A stretch of DNA of 64,000 bases from Theropithecus gelada (Eukaryota > Chordata > Mammalia > Primates > Cercopithecidae). Positions 1 to 9,968 of this stretch are shown here, one piece after another. The stretch's first letter is position 1. Every line of letters begins with the position of its first letter. The DNA lies in contig NC_037668.1 of the NCBI RefSeq assembly GCF_003255815.1, positions 68,567,445 through 68,631,444 on the forward strand, in the 5' to 3' direction. The notes beneath the pieces are model-generated. The model searched no databases. It was not told the origin of the DNA and worked only from the letters and a program-made list of their open reading frames with translations. The translations under genes were made by a program, and so were the position numbers.

Positions 1-158
1 GGCCCCAGGGGAGCCCCCCGCGGCCTCAGCCCGCTGTCCAGGCCTGGGCCAGCGTACGGCGGCAGAGTCCGGAGCGCATGAGGGCCATGGGCGGCCGCGG
101 TGGACGGCGGCCTCTGCACCAGGCGATAGCCCTCGGCGAGCATCAGGTGGTCGGCCAT
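1..158 (-). CDS. CITED4: CITED4, N-terminal 52 codons (gene runs off the left edge)
   Basis: CITED4 is a nuclear CBP/p300-interacting transactivator. In the family the acidic C-terminal domain binds the CH1/TAZ1 domain of p300/CBP, co-activates TFAP2 and competes with HIF1A. Only the N-terminus is present. Reading leftward from the ATG at 158-156, the protein opens MADHLMLAEGYRLVQRPPS and continues through an Ala/His, Pro- and Gly-rich stretch to residue 52. The MADH start is shared with CITED2 (conserved region 1). The start sits in a strong Kozak context (ccgccATGg), is the first ATG of this frame, and matches the known family start. The human protein is about 184 residues and its gene is, as I recall, a single exon, so the p300-binding domain lies beyond position 1. 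GC is very high and no frame break is seen. Identity is secure; expression cannot be judged. Confidence 0.96.
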   Translation of the reverse strand, partial: MADHLMLAEGYRLVQRPPSTAAAHGPHALRTLPPYAGPGLDSGLRPRGAPLG

Positions 159-397
159 GGCGGCGGGCCGGCTGCCTGCGGGGACAGTGCGCGGTGGTCA
201 GCGCCGGCTCCCCCGGCCCGGGCCAGCAGCTCCTCTGCGGCGGGGGACCCGGGCACCGTGCGGTCCCTGCAGATCGGCCGGGCGGAGCAAAACCAAACCC
301 AACTGGTGCCCCGGCCCAGCCCACTACTGCGCACCTTGCGGCCGCAGCTCTAGGTCACAAAGGCCCGCACGGTGTAGCGCTCCGAAACCTCCGCGCC
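159..397 (-). other. CITED4: CITED4 5' untranslated region (predicted)
   Basis: This is GC-rich leader between the CITED4 ATG and the start site expected 25-30 bases downstream of the TATA-like box. The start site itself is inferred from that spacing, not seen. No splice acceptor was needed to link promoter and coding region, consistent with a one-exon gene. Confidence 0.6.
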
Positions 398-560
398 GCG
401 TACCGGGACTCGGCGTATTCTTATACCCAGAGGCGGGGCTTCCCCGCCCTCGGACGCTCATTGGCTGGGAGAGACGCTTCTGGGCGGGCCGCGCACATCT
501 GCATCTAGGTCTTGGCCCCGCCCCCGCTGGAGCCCCGCCCCCCTTGGTACCCCGGCCCCG
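398..560 (-). promoter_or_regulatory. CITED4: CITED4 core promoter: TATA-like box, CCAAT box, GC boxes
   Basis: Read leftward, gtataag lies at 426-420 (TATA-like), agccaat at 466-460 (CCAAT/NFY box), and GC-box (Sp1/KLF) cores lie around 430-449, 481-490, 515-524 and 534-544. The order GC boxes, CCAAT, TATA and the roughly 260-base distance to the ATG fit a compact leftward promoter. Confidence 0.7.
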
Positions 561-600
561 CCCCAGGCTCTGAGCACCGCCCTGGGGAGGGGTATTTGGC

Positions 601-950
601 ACTTTGCGAGGGATTCGGTCTGGCCTTCAGGGCTTCGGAATGAGGCTTGGCTGGGGTCGAGCTTGAACTGACCAGAAGGTGGGGTGGGAGGGCCAGAGTT
701 TTTGGCCCCTCGAGAGCTGCAGGATGTCAGGCCTACGCAACCTTTTAACTTTCCAGATTGAGACCGAGGCTCAGTGGCGGAAGAGGCTTCTTGGAAATAC
801 ACAGCAAAGCCTTGATCCAAGTGAGACTCGAGCCCAGCCTTTGTGATTGCACAGCTACAGAGGGCGCATGCACCTTAGCGGTGCAGGGTCCTCGCAGGAG
901 GTCAGCTGTCCATCCCCATAACCCCCAGGAGAACCTGTTGTTCCCCTTCT
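601..950. other. Single-copy flank upstream of CITED4
   Basis: No gene is seen. About 755-860 weakly resembles a MIR (gaggctcag followed by gattgcacagct). The remainder looks single-copy. Confidence 0.4.
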
Positions 951-1125
951 AGTTCCCACTGCACCTTGTCTGTTGAAGCATGTACTTAGTTGTTATTAAA
1001 GTAATTTATGGGCACGTCTCCTGAAGGACTTGTTCATCTTCTTATTCTCAGCACTTGGCCCAGAGCCTGGCCCCGAGCAGGCTTTTAGTAAAAGCTGAGT
1101 GAATGAATTAATGATGGAATGAATT
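950..1125 (+). mobile_element. L2 3' end
   Basis: The typical L2 terminus is visible: a cagcacttggcccagagcctgg equivalent followed by a degenerate gaatgaat tail near 1100-1125. Confidence 0.65.
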
Positions 1126-1129
1126 GCAA

Positions 1130-1262
1130 CTCTCAGCGAGCCTCAGTTTCTTCATCTGTAAAAGGTAAAGAACAGCAGCACTGGCCCTTTGTGAGGGGTA
1201 AGTGAGGGCATGTGTGTACAGTGACCCGCACAGTGCCTGGCACGTGGTAGATGCTCAAAAGT
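1130..1262 (-). mobile_element. MIR, reverse orientation
   Basis: It contains cctcagtttcttcatctgta, then agtgcctggcacgtggtaga near 1230-1250, the two hallmark MIR blocks read on this strand. Confidence 0.75.
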
Positions 1263-1317
1263 GTCCCTCAGATGAAAGAAAGGCTGTTTAAGTTCTGTCC
1301 CAAAGGGCCTTCCCTTG

Positions 1318-1475
1318 ATAACAGCAATAATAACTTGGACTTTTGGAGTGCTTTACATTCTACAAGTATTTTGTTGGGGGCAGGACATGGATTATCAGCC
1401 CCATTTTGGTGATGAGGAGAAGCACACAAAGAGAAAGTGGATGTCCAGAGGTCACAGGCAGTCAGAGTTACCTCG
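1318..1475 (+). mobile_element. MIR
   Basis: The MIR order is kept: ataataacttggac, gtgctttacattct, then a ccccattttggtgatgagga block and a gtcacaggcagt block. Confidence 0.65.
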
Positions 1476-1690
1476 TGAATGCCATGTGTTTTCCAAGTCC
1501 TTAGGGCAACTGGAGTCTTTCCCGTGGCCAGGAAACAGCCTCCCAGAACCTTGCCTTCCACGCATTTGATACTCTCTCTCCCTTCTCTGCCCTTCCTCCC
1601 TCAGTGGCGTCCTCAGAACTTCCTGGAACTTGGGTTTATCCAGGTGATGGAGAGGGGAGAGCCCTAGAGTGAGAATTCAGAGGCCTAAGG

Positions 1691-1861
1691 TCTTTTTTCC
1701 CCTCTTTCTTCTTCTTATTTTTTAAAATAGAGGAGAGAGTGGGGGCGGCATGGGGGAGTGAGGAGGGCCTCAGGCTGATCTTGAATCCCTGGCTTCAAGT
1801 GATCCTCCCACCACATCTTTCCAAAGTGCTGGGATTATAGGCATGAGCCACTGCGCCCAGC
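1691..1861 (-). mobile_element. Alu, truncated (J-type), in a MIR-rich stretch
   Basis: A T-rich head is followed by the distal Alu arm ending actgcgcccagcc. Target duplications cagaggcctaaggtct and cagaggcccaagctct flank it. Confidence 0.85.
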
Positions 1862-1869
1862 CAGAGGCC

Positions 1870-2090
1870 CAAGCTCTAATCATATCTCTGCCACCCGCAG
1901 GTGTATGACCTCCACCACCAACCAGCTGTGACTGTTGAGTGTTGAGCAGGGAGTATCACTTGATACCCCAGGGCCTCAGTTTTCTGCTCTGTGAAAGGGA
2001 GATGGTGATCTTGCCTGGCCAACCGGAGAGCTTGTGGGAAGTGATAAATGACCATGGGTGTGGTCACATTTTTGCAAAGTGTAAAAAGCT
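1870..2090 (-). mobile_element. MIR, reverse orientation
   Basis: MIR-like blocks: catatctctgccac, gggcctcagttttctgctct and gtgataaatgacc. Confidence 0.55.
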
Positions 2091-2318
2091 ACACCCTGGA
2101 ATTTATTCCCCCGAATCTTTCTCTACAGGTAAGGCTTCTCACAGGAATTCCTAAACCTGGCCATACCTCACACTTATCTGGAGATGTGGGGGGTAAGAGG
2201 TGGGTGAGTGGGTGCTTTGAGAAAGACAAAAAATCTCTGCCCAACCCTAACTTCCTGATACAGACTCTCCGAGGGTATTTTTAAACCACAAGAATCTGTA
2301 TTTTAAAAAATCACTCTG

Positions 2319-2610
2319 GGCTGGGCACGGTGGCTCATACCTGTAATCCCAGCAATTTGGGAGGTGAAAGTGAGAGGATTGCTTGAGCCCAGGAGTCCAA
2401 GACCAGCCTGGGAAACATAGTGAGACCCTGTCTCTATAAAAAATTAAATAATTAGTTGGGCATGGTGGCACCTGTCTGTATTCTGAGCTACCCAGGAGGC
2501 TGAGGTGGGAGGATTAGCTGAGCCCTGGAGGTGGAGGCTGCAGTGAGCCATGATGGTGCCACTGCACTCCAGCCTGGGCGACAGAGATCTTGTCTCAAAA
2601 AATCAACAAG
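2319..2610 (+). mobile_element. AluJ
   Basis: Full dimer with the J-type 'ggattgcttgagcccagga' and 'gggaaacatagtgagacc' variants. Another AluJ follows two bases after its tail. Confidence 0.93.
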
Positions 2611-2612
2611 CA

Positions 2613-2902
2613 GGCCAGGGGAGTGGCTCACGCTTGTAATCCCAGCACTTTGGGAGGCCAAGGCAAGTGGATCCCTTGAGCTCAGGAGTTTGAGACCCCT
2701 GTCTCTGCAAAAATAAAAAATAAAAAATTGGCTTGGCATGGTGGTGTGCACTTGTAATCCTTGCTACTCAGGAGGTTGAGGTGGGAGGATCACTTGAGCC
2801 TGGGAAGTCGAGGCTGCAGTAAGCTGTGATCACCCCATTGCACTCCAGCCTGGGCGATGTAGCGAGATCCTCTCTCAAAAAACAAAACAAAACCAAACAA
2901 AA
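2613..2902 (+). mobile_element. AluJ, left arm shortened
   Basis: Direct tandem neighbour of the previous Alu. The segment between 'gagtttgagacc' and 'cctgtctctgc' lacks the usual 'agcctgggcaacatagtga' stretch. The tail is CAAAA-rich. Confidence 0.92.
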
Positions 2903-3016
2903 TTATTCTGCCATCATTGGTCTTAGGACACCAGCATTTGGGAGCCATTGCACCACCAGATGATTTTCCATTTTTTAAAAAAAAGTGTGTATGACTAATG
3001 TTTAAGATGTTATTTA

Positions 3017-3365
3017 GGCCGGGCATGGTGGCTCATGCCTGTAATTCTAGCACTTTAGGAGGCCAAGGTAGGCAGATCACCTGAGGTCAGGAGTTTGAGA
3101 CCATCCTGGCCAACATGGTGAAACCCCGTCTCTAAAAATACAAAAATTAACTGGGTGTGATGGCACACACCTGTAATCTCAGCTACTTGAGAGGCTGAGG
3201 CAGGAGAATTGCTTGAACCCAGGAGGCAGAGGTTGCAGTAAGCCGAGATAGTGCCACTGCACTCCAGCCTGGGTGACAGAGTGAGACTCCTCAAAACAAA
3301 ACAAAACCAGAAAAAACAAAAAAAAGAAAGGAAGAAAGAAAAGACAAGAAAAAAAGGAAAAATAG
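3017..3365 (+). mobile_element. AluS with degenerate purine tail
   Basis: S-type body to about 3,292. The tail is a mixture of CAAAA and GAAA units to about 3,365. Confidence 0.92.
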
Positions 3366-3441
3366 AGTAGGAAGGAGGTTGGGGTGCAGGGGAGGAGGGG
3401 AGCAAGTTGTAGTACTAAGTGGGTTATCTGGGGCAAAAGCA

Positions 3442-3740
3442 GGCTGGGTGTGGTGGCTCACGCCTGTAATCCCAGCATTTTGGGAGGCTGAGGTGGGCAG
3501 GTCACTTGAGGTCAGGAATTTGAGATCAGCCTATCTAACATGGTGAAACCCCATCTCTACAAAAAGTACAAAAATTAGCTGGGTGTGGTGGCACGCACCT
3601 GTAGTCCCAGCTACTCAGGAGGCTGAGGCAGGAGAATCGCCAGAACCCAGGAGGCAGAGGTTGCAGTGAGCCGAGATGGCGCCACTGCACTCCAGCCTGG
3701 GCAACAAAGCAATACTCTATCTAAAAAAAAAAAAAAAAAA

Positions 3741-3786
<46 letters not shown>
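3442..3786 (+). mobile_element. AluS with very long A tail
   Basis: Complete S-type dimer. The tail (3,723-3,786) is 64 bases of A interrupted by one C at 3,741, so the insertion or tail re-expansion may be fairly recent. Confidence 0.94.
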
Positions 3787-3787
<1 letters not shown>

Positions 3788-3811
3788 CGGTATCAGCAAG
3801 GGAACGCTGGA

Positions 3812-3995
3812 GCAGCACTTCTAAAACTGAAGCAATAAGTCCTGAAGTGTCAGCCTTACCAGGGACCCCATTAGAAATGCACATTCTAGGGCCGTATCCC
3901 AGCCACAAATCAGTTTCTGCATCAGAAACTGGGCTGGAACTCAGGATCTGTGTTTTAATAAGCCCTGCGGGTGATTCTGGTTAAGGACCTCTGAG
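3812..3995 (-). mobile_element. MER5-type hAT element
   Basis: It matches the MER5 pattern on the reverse strand: a degenerate 'cacttctaaaact' end, 'tctgcatcagaaact', 'ggatctgtgttttaataagc' and 'gggtgattctgg'. Confidence 0.7.
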
Positions 3996-4079
3996 TTAGG
4001 AGGAAGCCTTCGGCAGGGGTGAGCCGCAGCCCTGAGGGAGTGTGGACAGAGCGAAGTGGGGCCGGGAGGGTAGGAGGGA

Positions 4080-4160
4080 GGCCAACTGCATTGAGGCCTT
4101 GCAAGGACTTTGGCAGAGGAGTGACATAATCTGGCTTTTGCTCTGAAAGAGTCGCTATGG
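4080..4160 (-). mobile_element. L2 fragment
   Basis: Contains 'ggactttggcagaggagtga' followed by 'cataatctggctttt', an internal L2 3' region block read on this strand. Confidence 0.55.
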
Positions 4161-4939
4161 TCGGACCTCATTTGTTTCTAGAGTTTCCATAAACTGCTTC
4201 CTCGAGGCTCCTTGGATGCCCCAAGCACATTCGCTTCTCAGGACTCTTGCTGTGCCCTCTGCCTGGAATGCCCTTCCCTCAAACAGCCACAAGACCTTCC
4301 CTGACCACCCTCTATCCTCTCTGTCCCCTTCCTCTGTTTTGCTTCTGTCCTTAGCACCTACCACCATACAGTCATGCACTGCATTACATTTGGGTCAAGA
4401 CGATGGTCCTATAAGATTACAATGGAGCTGACAAATTCCTATCACCTAGTGACCTTGTAGCCACCCTAACGTCATAACGCAACACATTCCTCACGAGTTT
4501 GCGGTGATGCTGGTGTAAACAAACCTACTGCGCCCCCAGTCATATAAAAGTATAGCACATACAGTTATGTACAGTACACTTGATAATGATGATAAACAAC
4601 TATGTTACTGGTTTATGTACTTACGATATGTTTTATTGTTATTTTAGAGTGTACTCCTTCTACTTAAAAAAAAAAGTTAACTATAAAGCAGCCTCAGGCA
4701 GGTCCTTCAGGAGGTATTGCAGAAGAAGGCACTGTTATCACAGGAGATGGCAGCTGCATGTTACGGCCTCTGAAGACCTTCCAGTGTGCCAAGGTGTGGA
4801 GGTGGAAGACAGTGATATTGACGATCCTGACCCCAGGCTAATGTGTGTGTTTGTGTCTTAGTTTTTAACAAAAAAATAATTTAAAAAAATTTGAAAATAG
4901 AGAAAAGCTCATAGGATAAAGATGTAAAGAACAAAAGTG

Positions 4940-5239
4940 GGCTGCGTGTGGTGGCTTACGCCTGTAATCACAACTTTGAGAGGCTGAGGCAGGAGGATCA
5001 CTTGAGCCCAGGTGTTTGAAGCTAGCCTGGGCAACATAGCAAGATCCTTGTGTCTACCAATAATTAAAAAAATTAGTCAGGCACGATGGCATGCACCTGT
5101 AGTCCTAGCTACTTGGGAAGCTGAGGTGGGAAGATCGTCTGAGTCTAGGAGGTTGAGGCTGTAGTGAGCCAGGATTGTGCCACAGCACTGCAGCCTGGGT
5201 GACAGAGTGAGACCTTGTCTTTAAAAAAAAAAAAAAAAA
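4940..5239 (+). mobile_element. AluJ inside the Tigger element
   Basis: J-type dimer with an 18-base A tail, immediately followed by an AluS in the same orientation. Confidence 0.92.
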
Positions 5240-5546
5240 GCTGGTCTCGGTGGCTCATGCCTGTAGTGCCAGCACTTTGGGAGGCCCAGAAGGGCGGATC
5301 ACCTGAGGTGAGGAGTTCGAGACCAGCCTGGTGAACATGGCAAAACCCCATCTCTACTAAAAATACAAAAATTAGCCAGGCATGTTGGCGCGTGCCTATA
5401 ATCCTAGCTACTTGGGAGGCTGAGACAGGAGAATCACTTGAACCCAGGAGGGAGAGGTTGCAGTGAGCCAAGATCACACCACTGCACTCCAGCCTGGGCA
5501 ACAGAGCAAGACTCTGTCTCAAAAAAATAAATAAAGAGAAAGAAGG
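5240..5546 (+). mobile_element. AluS inside the Tigger element
   Basis: S-type dimer inserted at the A tail of the preceding AluJ. Its own tail is AAATAAAT-like. Tigger sequence resumes at 'ctatacaatgtgcttgtg'. Confidence 0.93.
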
Positions 5547-5838
5547 AAAAGCTATACAATGTGCTTGTGTTTTAAGTGCTGTTACAAAAGAGTTTAAAAG
5601 TTTTTTAAAAGTATATAACATTACAGTAAGCTAAGGTTAATTTATTATTAAAGAAATAAATCTTTTTTAATAAATTTAGTGTAGCTTAAAAAGTCTACAG
5701 TTGTGTACAGTGATGTCCTAGGCCTTCACATTCACTTACCACTCACTCTCTTACCCAGAGCAACCTCCAGTCCTGCAAGCTCCATTTGTGGTAAGTGCCC
5801 TATATAGGTGTACCAGTTTTTAAAAATCTTTTGTACTG

Positions 5839-6147
5839 TTTTTTTTTTTTTTTTCCTTTTTTTTTGAGTCACAATCTCGCTCTGTTGCCCAGGCTGGAGT
5901 GTAATGGCGTGAACCCGGCTTGCTGCAACCTCCAACTCCTGGATTCAAGAGATTCTGAAGCCTCAGCCTCTGAAGGAGCTGGGATTACAGGCACCTGCCA
6001 CCACGCCTGGCTAATTTTTGTATTTTTTGTAGAAACGGGGTTTCACCATGTTGGCCAGGCTGGTCTTAAACTCCTGACCTCAAGTGATCCACCAGCCTTG
6101 GCCTCCCAAAGTGTTAGGATTACAGGCGTGAGCCACTGTGCCTGTCC
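5839..6147 (-). mobile_element. AluS inside the Tigger element
   Basis: Reverse-strand dimer from the T run after 'tttgtactg' to 'gtgcctgtcc'. It sits tail to head with an AluY. Confidence 0.93.
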
Positions 6148-6159
6148 TATATCGTATTT

Positions 6160-6459
6160 TTATTTATTTTATTTTATTTATTTTTTTGAGACCAAGTCTT
6201 GCTCTGTCACCCAGGCTGGAGTGCAGTGGTGCAATCTCAGCTCACGGCAAGCTCCACCCCCCAGGTTCACGCCATTCTCCTGCCTCAGCCTCCCAAGTAG
6301 CTGGGACTACAGGCACCCACCACTGCGCCCGGCTAATTTTTTGTATTTTTAGTAGAGATGGGGTTTCACCATGTTAGCCAGGATGGTCTCAATCTCCTGA
6401 CCTCGTGATCTACCTGTCTCAGCCTCCCAAAGTGCTGGCGTGAGCCACCACACCTGGCC
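6160..6459 (-). mobile_element. AluY inside the Tigger element
   Basis: It carries the Y-type 'gttagccaggatggtctcaa' and 'tcctgacctcgtgatc' variants. Target duplications of the form t(a/c)tcgtatttttat and tactgtatttttat flank it. Confidence 0.9.
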
Positions 6460-6999
6460 TACTGTATTTTTATACCATATGTTTACTGTACCTTTTCTAT
6501 GTTTAGGTACATGAATGCTTACCATTGTGTTAGAACTGCCTACAAGGTTCAGCCCATAGCGTGCCGTACAGGTTCGTAGCCTGGGAGCAATAGGTTATAC
6601 CGTATAGCCTAGGTACGTGGTAGACTGTGCCATCTGGGTTTGTGTAAGTACACTCCATGATGTTTGCACAATGATAAGATCACCTGACAACATGTTTCTC
6701 AGAACATATGCACATTGTTAAGTGACTCGTGGCTGTATTTCACAGAATGATTCCCCACCACTGGGTCAGCTCCCAGTGAGCACAGACATTGAATATCTTG
6801 CTCTGCACTGTCTTTCCAAGGCATCAGAACAGTGCTTGACACACAGTGGGGACTTAATAAGTATTTACTGAATGAATAAATTAGGCACAGAAAAACTTGC
6901 TATCCTTGTGGCTCATGACTGTCATCCCAAGACTCACAGTAAGTATCCTTATCCTTACTGTCCTTATGTTTGAGCAAAGACTTTTTGACAGAGAAGGAA

Positions 7000-7785
7000 A
7001 CTGAGACCCAGAAAATGGTTGGAATTGCTGAGGTATATATGTGTGGTGTGTGTGCGGTGGAATCAGGAGTGGAAGCAACATTTGTAGCCCTTGGAGCAGA
7101 GCCTTTCACACTGACCTAAGCTGCTTTTACTGTAAACCACACCTTTACAAGCACGAGTAGACAGGACCATGGTAGACCTTGGCCCAGGTGGGTACTGACC
7201 CAGTGAAAGGCACTGGGCCCTGAGCTCTGTCTTGTGCTGCGGGGCGAGGATGCAGTCCCTTCCTCTCCCTCCCTGTGTCCAGTCCCCCTTCTGAGGACAC
7301 ACTGGAGGATCCACCCTAGGTGACTTCTTCCTCCCTCAAAGACCTCAGGTCCTGACTGGCATGGGCACTTGATTTGATATCTCTTGGGTTTTGCTCTTGC
7401 CGACTGCCGCATTTCCAGCACTCAGCAAGGGACTCAGACAGGCCTCAGCAAACACTGTCTAGAGATTGACTGAGACTGGAGGGCTCAGGAGAGGGTGTGG
7501 GGAGGATCTCATTCTTGAACTTCTGAATTGGTTTCCTGGTCCATAGCTGACCAGGCTCCCAACACCCCCAGGCAGCTTAGCAGACTTACACTCAGACCTG
7601 GTGGCTTCTCTGATGCTGAGGTCTGGGCTGACTGGCAGGCAGAGTTTGTCTCCTCTGCCACTTTTTCTCTGTGTTGCAGAGGAGGGGAGATATTTCTACC
7701 ACATCCCCCAAGGGCCATGTCCTCTAAGAGACCCCAGCTGATGATCTGCACCATTGTACCTGAGGCTCAGATGAGAAGAATGAGG
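7000..7785. other. Largely single-copy interval
   Basis: No gene is seen. 6,985-7,060 has a weak MIR-like 'gaaggaaactgagacccaga' block and 7,405-7,480 a weak L2-like tail. The rest shows no recognised repeat. Confidence 0.4.
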
Positions 7786-7790
7786 CTACA

Positions 7791-7950
7791 GGTTGGACGC
7801 AGTGGCTCATGCCTGTAGTCCCAGCTACTGGAGAGGCTGGGGCAGGAGGATCACCTGAGCCCAGGAGTGAGCCATGATTACACCACTGCACTCCAGCCTG
7901 GCTGACAAAGTGAGATCCGGTCTCAAATAAATAATAAAAAAAATGTAAAA
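7791..7950 (+). mobile_element. Short Alu (monomer-like or internally deleted)
   Basis: About 160 bases, jumping from 'ctcatgcctgtagtccc' to 'cccaggagtgagccatg'. Flanked by agaatgaggctaca and agattgaggctaca, so the short form itself inserted. Confidence 0.85.
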
Positions 7951-7979
7951 AGATTGAGGCTACAGCACCTGATTGTAAC

Positions 7980-8215
7980 AAGAATAACATTAGTTAATGT
8001 TTACTGAATATAATATACCAGACATGGCCTGGATGCTTTACAGATACTGTCTTATTTAATCCTCATAATAAACCTGTAAATAGTTACTTCTGTCATTCCC
8101 ATTACACAGAGGAGGAAACTGGAACTCAGAATGGAAAGTGACCACAGAGCCACACAGCTAGTGATGGAGGGCAGGCATGTGGCAGCTCTGCTAGTTGCCT
8201 CTCAGGTGGCACTTT
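7980..8215 (+). mobile_element. MIR
   Basis: Nearly full MIR: 'gttaatgtttactgaat', 'cttatttaatcctcataata', 'cccattacacagaggaggaa', 'gccacacagctagtgatgg'. Confidence 0.85.
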
Positions 8216-8254
8216 CCTCTTTTCCCCTTTACCTGCATGCACTCCTGCCCCAAC

Positions 8255-8370
8255 AATACCAGCATAAGAGAAAGGTGACATTTGAGCAAAAACCTAAAGG
8301 AGGCGAGGGAATTGGCCAAGCAGACATGGAGGTGAGTAGGAGAGCATGCTAGATAGAGGAAAGAGCCTTC
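8255..8370 (-). mobile_element. L2 fragment
   Basis: 'gtgacatttgagcaaaaacc' then 'taaaggaggcgaggg' is the L2 3' region read on the reverse strand. Confidence 0.65.
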
Positions 8371-8960
8371 CATATCTGCTTGGCCAATATTGCCTTTCTC
8401 TTATGTTGAGCACCCTATTTAATTGTAGTGGTTTTCGAATATGTCTGCAAATTCTTTGATACTTCTCCCTTAAATTTCCCTCTCCTTGAATGTGGGATAG
8501 ACATAGTGACTCACTTCCAGCTAAGAATACTGCGGAAGTGATGGTCTCATTTCCAAGACTAGGTCATAAAAGATATTGTGGGTTCCTCCTTGCTCTCACT
8601 CTGGAATCACTTGTCCTGGGGAAAGTTAGCTGACATGTTGTGAAGATACTCAAGCAGCCCATGTGGAGGCCCACGTGACAAGGAACTGAGGCTTCTTGCC
8701 GTTAGTCAGAGAGGAATTAAGGCCTTTTGCCAATGGCTGTATGTGTGAGCCATCTTGGAAGCAGCTCCTCCAGCCCTAGTCAAGCTTTCAGATGACTGCA
8801 GCCCCAGCCAACATCTTGTTTGCAAATTCATGAGAAACCCTGAACCAGAATGACCTAGCTAAGCTACTCCTGGATTCCTGACCCACAGAAACCGATATAC
8901 TAAATGTATGTTGTTTTAAACTGCTCAGTGTTGGGGTAATTTGTTACACAGCAATAGATA

Positions 8961-9584
8961 GTAGTCCCTTGGTATCCATGGGGGGTTGGTTTTAGACTCC
9001 CCATGGATACAAAAATCCTCATTTGCTCAAGTTCTCAATATAAAATAACATAGTGTTTGCATATAACCTGTGCATTATCCTTTGGTATTCCTCAAATCAT
9101 CCCTAGAGTACTTGTAATATTGAATACAATGTAAATGCTATGTAAGTAGCTGTTATATTCTATTGCTTAGGGAATAATGGCAAGAGGAAAAAGTCTGTAC
9201 ATGTTCAGTACAGATATAATTTATTTTTTTTTCTAACAGGGTCTTAAAGTGCAGTGGTATGAGCATGGCTCACTGCAGCCTCAACCTTCCAGGCTTAAGT
9301 GATCCTCCCACCTCAGACTTCCGAGTAGCTGGGGCCGCAGGCATGCACCACCATGCTTGGCTAATTCTTTTTCTTTTCTGTAGAGACATGGCCTTGCTAT
9401 GTTGCCCAGGCTGGTCTTGAACTCCTGGGCTCAAGTGATCCTCCCATCTTGGCTTCCCAAAGTTCTGGAATTACAGGCATGAGCCTCTGCACCTGGCCTA
9501 GACACAATTTAAAACAATTTTTTTTTTTTCAATTTGAGATTGGTTGAATTCACAGGTGCAAAACCCACAGATACTGGTCGACTG
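8961..9584 (+). mobile_element. MER2 (Tigger-type DNA transposon) carrying an AluJ
   Basis: The left end matches MER2 'gtagtcccttggtatccatg', the middle 'agtctgtacatgttcagtac', and the right end 'cccacagatactggtcgact'. TA flanks both ends (8,959-8,960 and 9,585-9,586). An Alu splits the right third. Confidence 0.85.
9224..9498 (-). mobile_element. AluJ inside MER2
   Basis: Reverse J-type copy, slightly shortened at its right arm ('aacagggtcttaaagtgcag'). Confidence 0.9.
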
Positions 9585-9599
9585 TATATTAATATAGCA

Positions 9600-9690
9600 A
9601 CCTGTCTCTGTTCCATCCCCCAAATGAGCCTTACCTTGCTCTACTTTCTATTTTTTCTCAGCATTTATCATTGACTAACACACTAAGTAA
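9600..9690 (+). mobile_element. L2 fragment
   Basis: L2-like 'ttttctcagcatttatcatt' preceded by a T-rich 'ttgctctactttc'. Confidence 0.55.
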
Positions 9691-9863
9691 CTTTTTTTTT
9701 TGTTTTGTTTTGTTTTGTTTTGTTTTAGAGGCAGGGTCTCACTGTGTCAACCAGGCTGGGGTACAGTGGCACAGTGCAGCCTTGACCTCCTGGGCTCAAG
9801 CAATCTTCCAGCCTCAGCCTCCCAAAACACTAGGATTATAGGCGTGAGCCATTGTGCTTTGCC
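9691..9863 (-). mobile_element. Alu monomer
   Basis: Single arm with a (TTTTG)5-like tail from 9,700. It lacks the second arm, resembling an FLAM-type monomer. Confidence 0.8.
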
Positions 9864-9968
9864 TCATTCCACATTTTAATACTTAGAGAACCTACAACCA
9901 TATTTTATTGATTCTAAGACACAAAAATCTTTTTTCACACTTTAACTTTTCCAAAATAAAAATCTTTT

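Larger units (their letters stand above)
1..600. promoter_or_regulatory. CpG island over the CITED4 5' end
   Basis: This is a dense CpG stretch (many cg dinucleotides, NotI-like gcggccgc sites) covering coding start, leader and promoter. CpG density falls sharply after about 600. The island continues past the left edge. Confidence 0.85.
4369..6735 (+). mobile_element. Tigger-family (Tc1/mariner) DNA transposon, carrying four Alus
   Basis: The terminal inverted repeats begin cagtcatgc and end with a gcgtggctg-type terminus, both flanked by TA (4,367-4,368 and 6,736-6,737), the Tc1/mariner target duplication. Without its Alus it is about 1.1 kb. Around 4,714-4,846 it keeps a decayed stretch reading as acidic EVEDSDIDDPDP, which I take as the end of a transposase frame. 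No intact transposase remains. The exact Tigger subfamily was not resolved. Confidence 0.8.
4220..6885 (+). mobile_element. L2 3' end split by a Tigger transposon
   Basis: The left part (4,220-4,368) carries 'tgccctctgcctggaatgcc' and 'gaccttccctgaccaccctc'. The right part (6,736-6,885) resumes and ends with 'aacagtgcttgacacacagt' plus a gaatgaataaa tail. Everything between is the Tigger insertion. Confidence 0.75.
8424..9594 (+). mobile_element. MLT1-type MaLR LTR, interrupted near its end by MER2
   Basis: Starts tgtagtgg at 8,424 and runs almost complete to 'cagcaatagata' at 8,960, with the MLT1 blocks 'cttcagatgactgcagcccc'-like, 'attcctgacccacagaaa' and 'tgttttaaactgctcagtgt'. A last few bases (ttaata) appear after MER2 at 9,585-9,594, so MER2 landed about 12 bases inside the LTR end. 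Confidence 0.8.

Noticed and set aside
157..602. Plus- and minus-strand open frames of 90-140 codons over the CITED4 promoter
   Set aside because: High GC removes stop codons; none has a domain, and the real gene reads leftward from 158.
1130..1262. MIR copies as tRNA genes
   Set aside because: MIRs are tRNA-derived SINEs, but none here keeps a full cloverleaf.
2247..6377. Open reading frames with FETESHSVAQAGVQW-like or LLTSGDPP-like protein
   Set aside because: These are translations of Alu sequence in either orientation and recur at nearly every Alu in the window.
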